Shown here: in pieces, positions 60,938 to 64,000 of the stretch
How the letters are laid out: the number at the start of each line of letters is the position of its first letter
How positions within the stretch are numbered: the stretch's first letter is position 1
Assembly (NCBI RefSeq): GCF_000374025.1
Contig: NZ_KB893173.1
Span: 124,001 to 188,000 of the forward strand
Source of the DNA: Spirosoma panaciterrae DSM 21099
GTDB taxonomy: Bacteria; Bacteroidota; Bacteroidia; Cytophagales; Spirosomataceae
Direction of reading: 5' to 3'
Length of the DNA stretch: 64,000 bases
Translations under genes and position numbers: made by a program
The notes under the pieces: model-generated
What the model saw: only the letters and a program-made list of their open reading frames with translations
Database searches by the model: none
What the model was told of the DNA's origin: nothing

Positions 60938-62398
60938 ATGCGATTACTTTTACGAACTTTAGCGATTTTCCTTACGCTGCTCCTTATTGTACTCGTTGTC
61001 AACACCTTTCGATTGACACCGCATCAACTAACCGATGTTCCCTCTGCTGCACCAATTACAATACCCGATTCGGCCATTCAACGGCTGGCTGGTGCCATCC
61101 GGATTCCCACGGTTTCGTATACCGACTATACGCTGACCGATACCACTCAGTTCGACAGATTTCTGGCTTATTGCCAAACTGCATTCCCGCTTGTCCATCA
61201 ACGGCTAAAACGCGAAACCTTTAACCAGTATGGCTTACTTTTCGAGTGGCGCGGTCGCAATGCGAATCTGAAGCCGATTCTGCTGATGGGCCATTACGAC
61301 GTAGTGCCCGTGATTCAGGGCACTCAGAAAATGTGGAAACGCCCCCCCTTTGGTGGCATCATCGAGGGAGAGTATCTGTATGGCCGGGGGACACTCGACG
61401 ATAAGATGAGTGTTATGGCTTTGCTGGAATCGGTGGAGTACTTGCTGCAAACCAATTTTCAGCCCGATCGGACCCTACTTCTGGCCTTTGGCCCCGATGA
61501 AGAGACATCAGGCCAGGGCGCACAAACCATTGCGGCTGCATTGAAAAAACAGAATCGTTCACTCGAGTATATTCTGGACGAAGGCGGAGTGATTAAGACC
61601 GAAGGTGTAGTCGGGCTTAACAAACCTGTTGCCCTAATCGGCATTAGCGAGAAAGGGTATTTAAGTCTGGAAATCAGCGCCATTGGTAAAGGGGGGCATT
61701 CCTCCATGCCCCCAGCCCAAACGAGCATCGGTATGGTATCTGAAGCCGTTAGTCGTTTAGAACGGAATCCCTTTCCGGCTCGGCTGGATGGAGGCATAGA
61801 TCGATTGCTGGATTACCTGGCCTCTGAGGTTCCCTTTGGTCAACGGATGGTCCTGGCTAACCGATGGATGTTCAGTCCGTTGATTAAACAAATGATTGCC
61901 CAGACGAACTCGGGCAATGCCTCCATCCGCACAACAACCGCCCCAACCATTTTTCGGGCAGGCGCCAAAGACAACGTTCTCCCTATCGATGCAACAGCTA
62001 CGGTTAATTTCCGCCTGCTCCCCGGCGACACGGTGGAGGGAGTGATCGAGCGCGTAAAGGAAGTAATTGCTAACGATAGCCTTTCCATAACGGTATTAGG
62101 GAAAGGGAATAATCCGGCCGCCGTGTCTGATCCTGAGTCGCCCTCGTTCCTGACCATCCACCGCACCATTCGAAGCATTTTTCCGGATGTAGCTGTAGCG
62201 CCTTATGTAATGCTAGGCGCTACCGATGCCAAATTCTACTCGGCCGTGTCGCCAGCGATTTATCGGTTTTCACCCATTCCACTGAATGAAGCTGAAACCC
62301 AGAGCATTCACGGGACCAATGAGCGTATTCGACTGAAAGATTATCAAACTATGATCCGGTTTTATGTGGCTTTAATTCGAAATAGTCAGTCTAACTAA
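60938..62398 (+). CDS. M20-family metallopeptidase (membrane-anchored, PM20D1-like)
   Basis: A 486-residue dizinc hydrolase with an N-terminal helix (6-24) as signal anchor. Metal-site motifs are LMGHYDVVPVIQG, the GRGTLDDKMSVMALLE segment, FGPDEETSGQGAQ with the catalytic Glu pair, and a late His in NEAETQSIHGTNERI. The lid domain between (about 230-390) is present. The size and order match the carboxypeptidase S/PM20D1-type branch, which cleaves or forms N-acyl amino acids or short peptides. The substrate is open. It is followed by a 14-bp palindrome. Confidence 0.9.
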   Translation: MRLLLRTLAIFLTLLLIVLVVNTFRLTPHQLTDVPSAAPITIPDSAIQRLAGAIRIPTVSYTDYTLTDTTQFDRFLAYCQTAFPLVHQRLKRETFNQYGLLFEWRGRNANLKPILLMGHYDVVPVIQGTQKMWKRPPFGGIIEGEYLYGRGTLDDKMSVMALLESVEYLLQTNFQPDRTLLLAFGPDEETSGQGAQTIAAALKKQNRSLEYILDEGGVIKTEGVVGLNKPVALIGISEKGYLSLEISAIGKGGHSSMPPAQTSIGMVSEAVSRLERNPFPARLDGGIDRLLDYLASEVPFGQRMVLANRWMFSPLIKQMIAQTNSGNASIRTTTAPTIFRAGAKDNVLPIDATATVNFRLLPGDTVEGVIERVKEVIANDSLSITVLGKGNNPAAVSDPESPSFLTIHRTIRSIFPDVAVAPYVMLGATDAKFYSAVSPAIYRFSPIPLNEAETQSIHGTNERIRLKDYQTMIRFYVALIRNSQSN

Positions 62399-62424
62399 GC
62401 GTATCCAGGTGGGCTTACGCAAAG

Positions 62425-62453
62425 AGATGGTCTGTTTAGTAAACAGACCATCT
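62425..62453. terminator. Palindromic hairpin after the M20 peptidase gene
   Basis: agatggtctgttta (62425-62438) and taaacagaccatct (62440-62453) form a perfect 14-bp inverted repeat around one base, 27 bp after the stop codon. It has no T-tail. Confidence 0.5.
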
Positions 62454-62634
62454 GCCAACTACACCTAATTAAAACCCGAACTTACTTGTGTATGGGCATT
62501 TATATGTACGAATTTTTGCAACGGACAGTTTTATGGCAACAATCTGCGCTTATCCGGCATATGGCTGGATTTTTGCATTTTAGCAGGGAAGGTAACTTTC
62601 GATTAAAGTGCGATTAATGAATCTAAACATCGGT

Positions 62635-62642
62635 TATCTTTG
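62635..62642 (+). promoter_or_regulatory. Bacteroidota -7 element for kup
   Basis: TATCTTTG fits TAnnTTTG and is followed by C, as is common in this group; it lies 46 nt before the kup start codon. Confidence 0.6.
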
Positions 62643-62688
62643 CGCCGTTTTGCCCCGCCCGTAAGGCTAAAAGGCGTAAGCCTATTTT

Positions 62689-64000
62689 ATGGAAGACAAA
62701 AAACATTTAGACACCGTTACCGCTGCCGGTCTGCTGGTAGCCATGGGAATTATCTACGGTGATATTGGTACATCTCCCCTGTACACCCTCCGGGCGATCG
62801 TAGGTCCCACTAATGCCATTCGAGCCGACGTGGTTCGTGGCGCACTGTCCTGCGTGCTCTGGACACTTACCCTACAAACGACGGTCAAGTACGTGATCCT
62901 GATTCTTCGGGCCGACAACCGGGGTGAGGGTGGTATTTTTGCGCTTTATGCGCTGGTACGTCGGCATGCGCGCTGGTTAACCCTGCCAGCTATTATTGGA
63001 GGAGCGGCTCTGCTGGCCGATGGGATTATTACCCCCCCTATTTCGGTCTCCTCGGCTGTCGAAGGCCTTCGTTTGCTCTATCCGGCTATTACGCACGTGC
63101 AGATCATCGAAATTGTGATCGCTATTCTCACGATCCTATTCCTGATTCAGGCCTTTGGTACCAGCGTTGTCGGGACAGCCTTCGGCCCCATTATGTTTGT
63201 GTGGTTTGTGATGCTGGGAACACTCGGTATCATCCAGATTGCCCAGGCACCGGGGATCCTGTCGGCCATAAATCCTTATTATGCGTATTGGTTACTGACC
63301 GAATATCCCGGCGGTTTCTGGCTGCTGGGTTCTGTTTTCCTCTGCACAACAGGAGCCGAAGCCCTGTATTCCGACATGGGGCACTGCGGCCGGGCCAATA
63401 TTCGGGTTAGCTGGGTATTTGTCAAAACCTGCCTGATTCTCAACTATTTCGGCCAGGGCGCCTGGCTTATCGGGCAGGAAGGACAGGTTCTGAAAGAGCG
63501 GATTCCGTTCTATGAAGTAATGCCGCCCTGGTTCCTGACCATCGGCATCAGCATTGCGACAGCCGCTACGGTTATTGCCAGTCAGGCTCTGATCAGTGGT
63601 TCGTTTACCCTGATCAGCGAAGCCATCCGACTCAATTTCTGGCCTAAAGTTCGGCTCCGGTATCCGAGTGTTCAAAAGGGGCAGCTTTACGTACCGAGTG
63701 TGAATATGCTGCTTTGGGCAGGTTGTGTGGGCGTGGTGCTGTATTTCCGTGAATCGTCGAATATGGAAGCCGCTTACGGGCTGGCTATTACCCTGACGAT
63801 GCTGATGACCACGCTTCTTATGTCGTATTATCTCTACACCCACAAGTATCAGGCCTGGTGGGTGGTTTTGTTTTTGACGGTTTATCTGGGTATCGAAGGG
63901 TCCTTTCTGATCGCCAACCTCATCAAATTCCCGCATGGCGGCTGGGTGTCCGTACTGATCGGGTCGACAATTGCCGGGGTCATGTACATCTGGCTACAGG
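62689..64000 (+). CDS. kup: KUP-family potassium uptake protein (cut by window end)
   Basis: The first 437 residues of a proton-coupled potassium importer; the rest lies beyond the window. The family signature is visible near the start as GIIYGDIGTSPLYTLRAIVG, followed by VKYVILILRADNRGEGGIFA, LLADGIITPPISVSSAVEGL and LCTTGAEALYSDMGHCGR. About 11 of the expected 12 helices fit in the visible part; the cytosolic C-terminal domain is missing. The start ATG at 62689 lies 46 nt after a TATCTTTG promoter element. Confidence 0.93.
   Translation, partial: MEDKKHLDTVTAAGLLVAMGIIYGDIGTSPLYTLRAIVGPTNAIRADVVRGALSCVLWTLTLQTTVKYVILILRADNRGEGGIFALYALVRRHARWLTLPAIIGGAALLADGIITPPISVSSAVEGLRLLYPAITHVQIIEIVIAILTILFLIQAFGTSVVGTAFGPIMFVWFVMLGTLGIIQIAQAPGILSAINPYYAYWLLTEYPGGFWLLGSVFLCTTGAEALYSDMGHCGRANIRVSWVFVKTCLILNYFGQGAWLIGQEGQVLKERIPFYEVMPPWFLTIGISIATAATVIASQALISGSFTLISEAIRLNFWPKVRLRYPSVQKGQLYVPSVNMLLWAGCVGVVLYFRESSNMEAAYGLAITLTMLMTTLLMSYYLYTHKYQAWWVVLFLTVYLGIEGSFLIANLIKFPHGGWVSVLIGSTIAGVMYIWLQ

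Noticed and set aside
60808..61224. 138-codon + strand frame before and over the M20 peptidase start
   Set aside because: Two thirds overlap the well-supported peptidase gene in another frame, and the protein has no domain or signal pattern.

Overview
The window looks like a chromosomal segment of a Bacteroidota member of the order Cytophagales, most like Spirosoma or a close relative (inference). The support is a SusC/SusD pair, several TonB-dependent receptors with N-terminal carboxypeptidase-regulatory-like domains, a GLPGLI-family protein, an ornithine carbamoyltransferase of the succinyl/acetyl type, DUF4286 and DUF6056 proteins, roughly even base composition, and the Bacteroidota -7 promoter element TAnnTTTG in front of many genes.

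Layout, left to right. 1-2.0 kb: the end of a dehydrogenase-like protein and two small disordered acidic proteins. 2.0-6.9 kb: a SusD/SusC nutrient uptake pair. 7.5-11.5 kb: a GH130 glycoside phosphorylase-like protein with a GT4 glycosyltransferase fusion. 11.7-13.5 kb: a secreted or surface fibre protein built of about 20 seventeen-residue repeats. 13.6-17.7 kb: an RND/MMPL exporter, small proteins and an NlpC/P60 hydrolase. 17.8-21.9 kb: arginine biosynthesis (argB, argF', argD) interrupted by a DUF433/DUF5615 toxin-antitoxin-like pair. 22.1-25.0 kb: an alpha/beta hydrolase and three paralogous lipoproteins. 25.3-27.5 kb: clpX and clpP. 27.6-30.9 kb: a helix-turn-helix regulator, an AT-rich AAA ATPase plus TOPRIM pair that resembles known two-gene phage-defence modules, and a translationally coupled M42 peptidase. 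31-35 kb: a GLPGLI protein and TonB-type receptor pair. 35-42 kb: a BtuF-like protein, an AraC regulator, small membrane proteins, a phytanoyl-CoA dioxygenase-like protein, aroA and nagA. 42.7-46.2 kb: a TonB-dependent receptor with a lipoprotein. 46.3-50.1 kb: ribD, prmC, a MoxR ATPase and msrB. 50.1-56.1 kb: a surface-glycan type cluster (MBOAT acyltransferase, GT2, two large membrane proteins). 56.1-64 kb: an EamA exporter, an LptF/LptG permease, a DtxR/MntR repressor divergent from an Nramp manganese transporter, an M20 peptidase and the start of a KUP potassium transporter.

Most genes are housekeeping or envelope functions. The most system-like accessory parts are the AAA-TOPRIM-M42 operon (28.1-30.9 kb), the toxin-antitoxin-like pair inside the arginine genes, and the tandem lipoprotein family. 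Gene ends are marked by long, often perfect, inverted repeats, each with its own sequence. One of them fills the whole gap between argF' and argB and stops 9 nt before the argB start codon. No rRNA, intact tRNA, CRISPR array or insertion sequence was recognised. Decayed tRNA-like sequence is visible near 60.6 kb.
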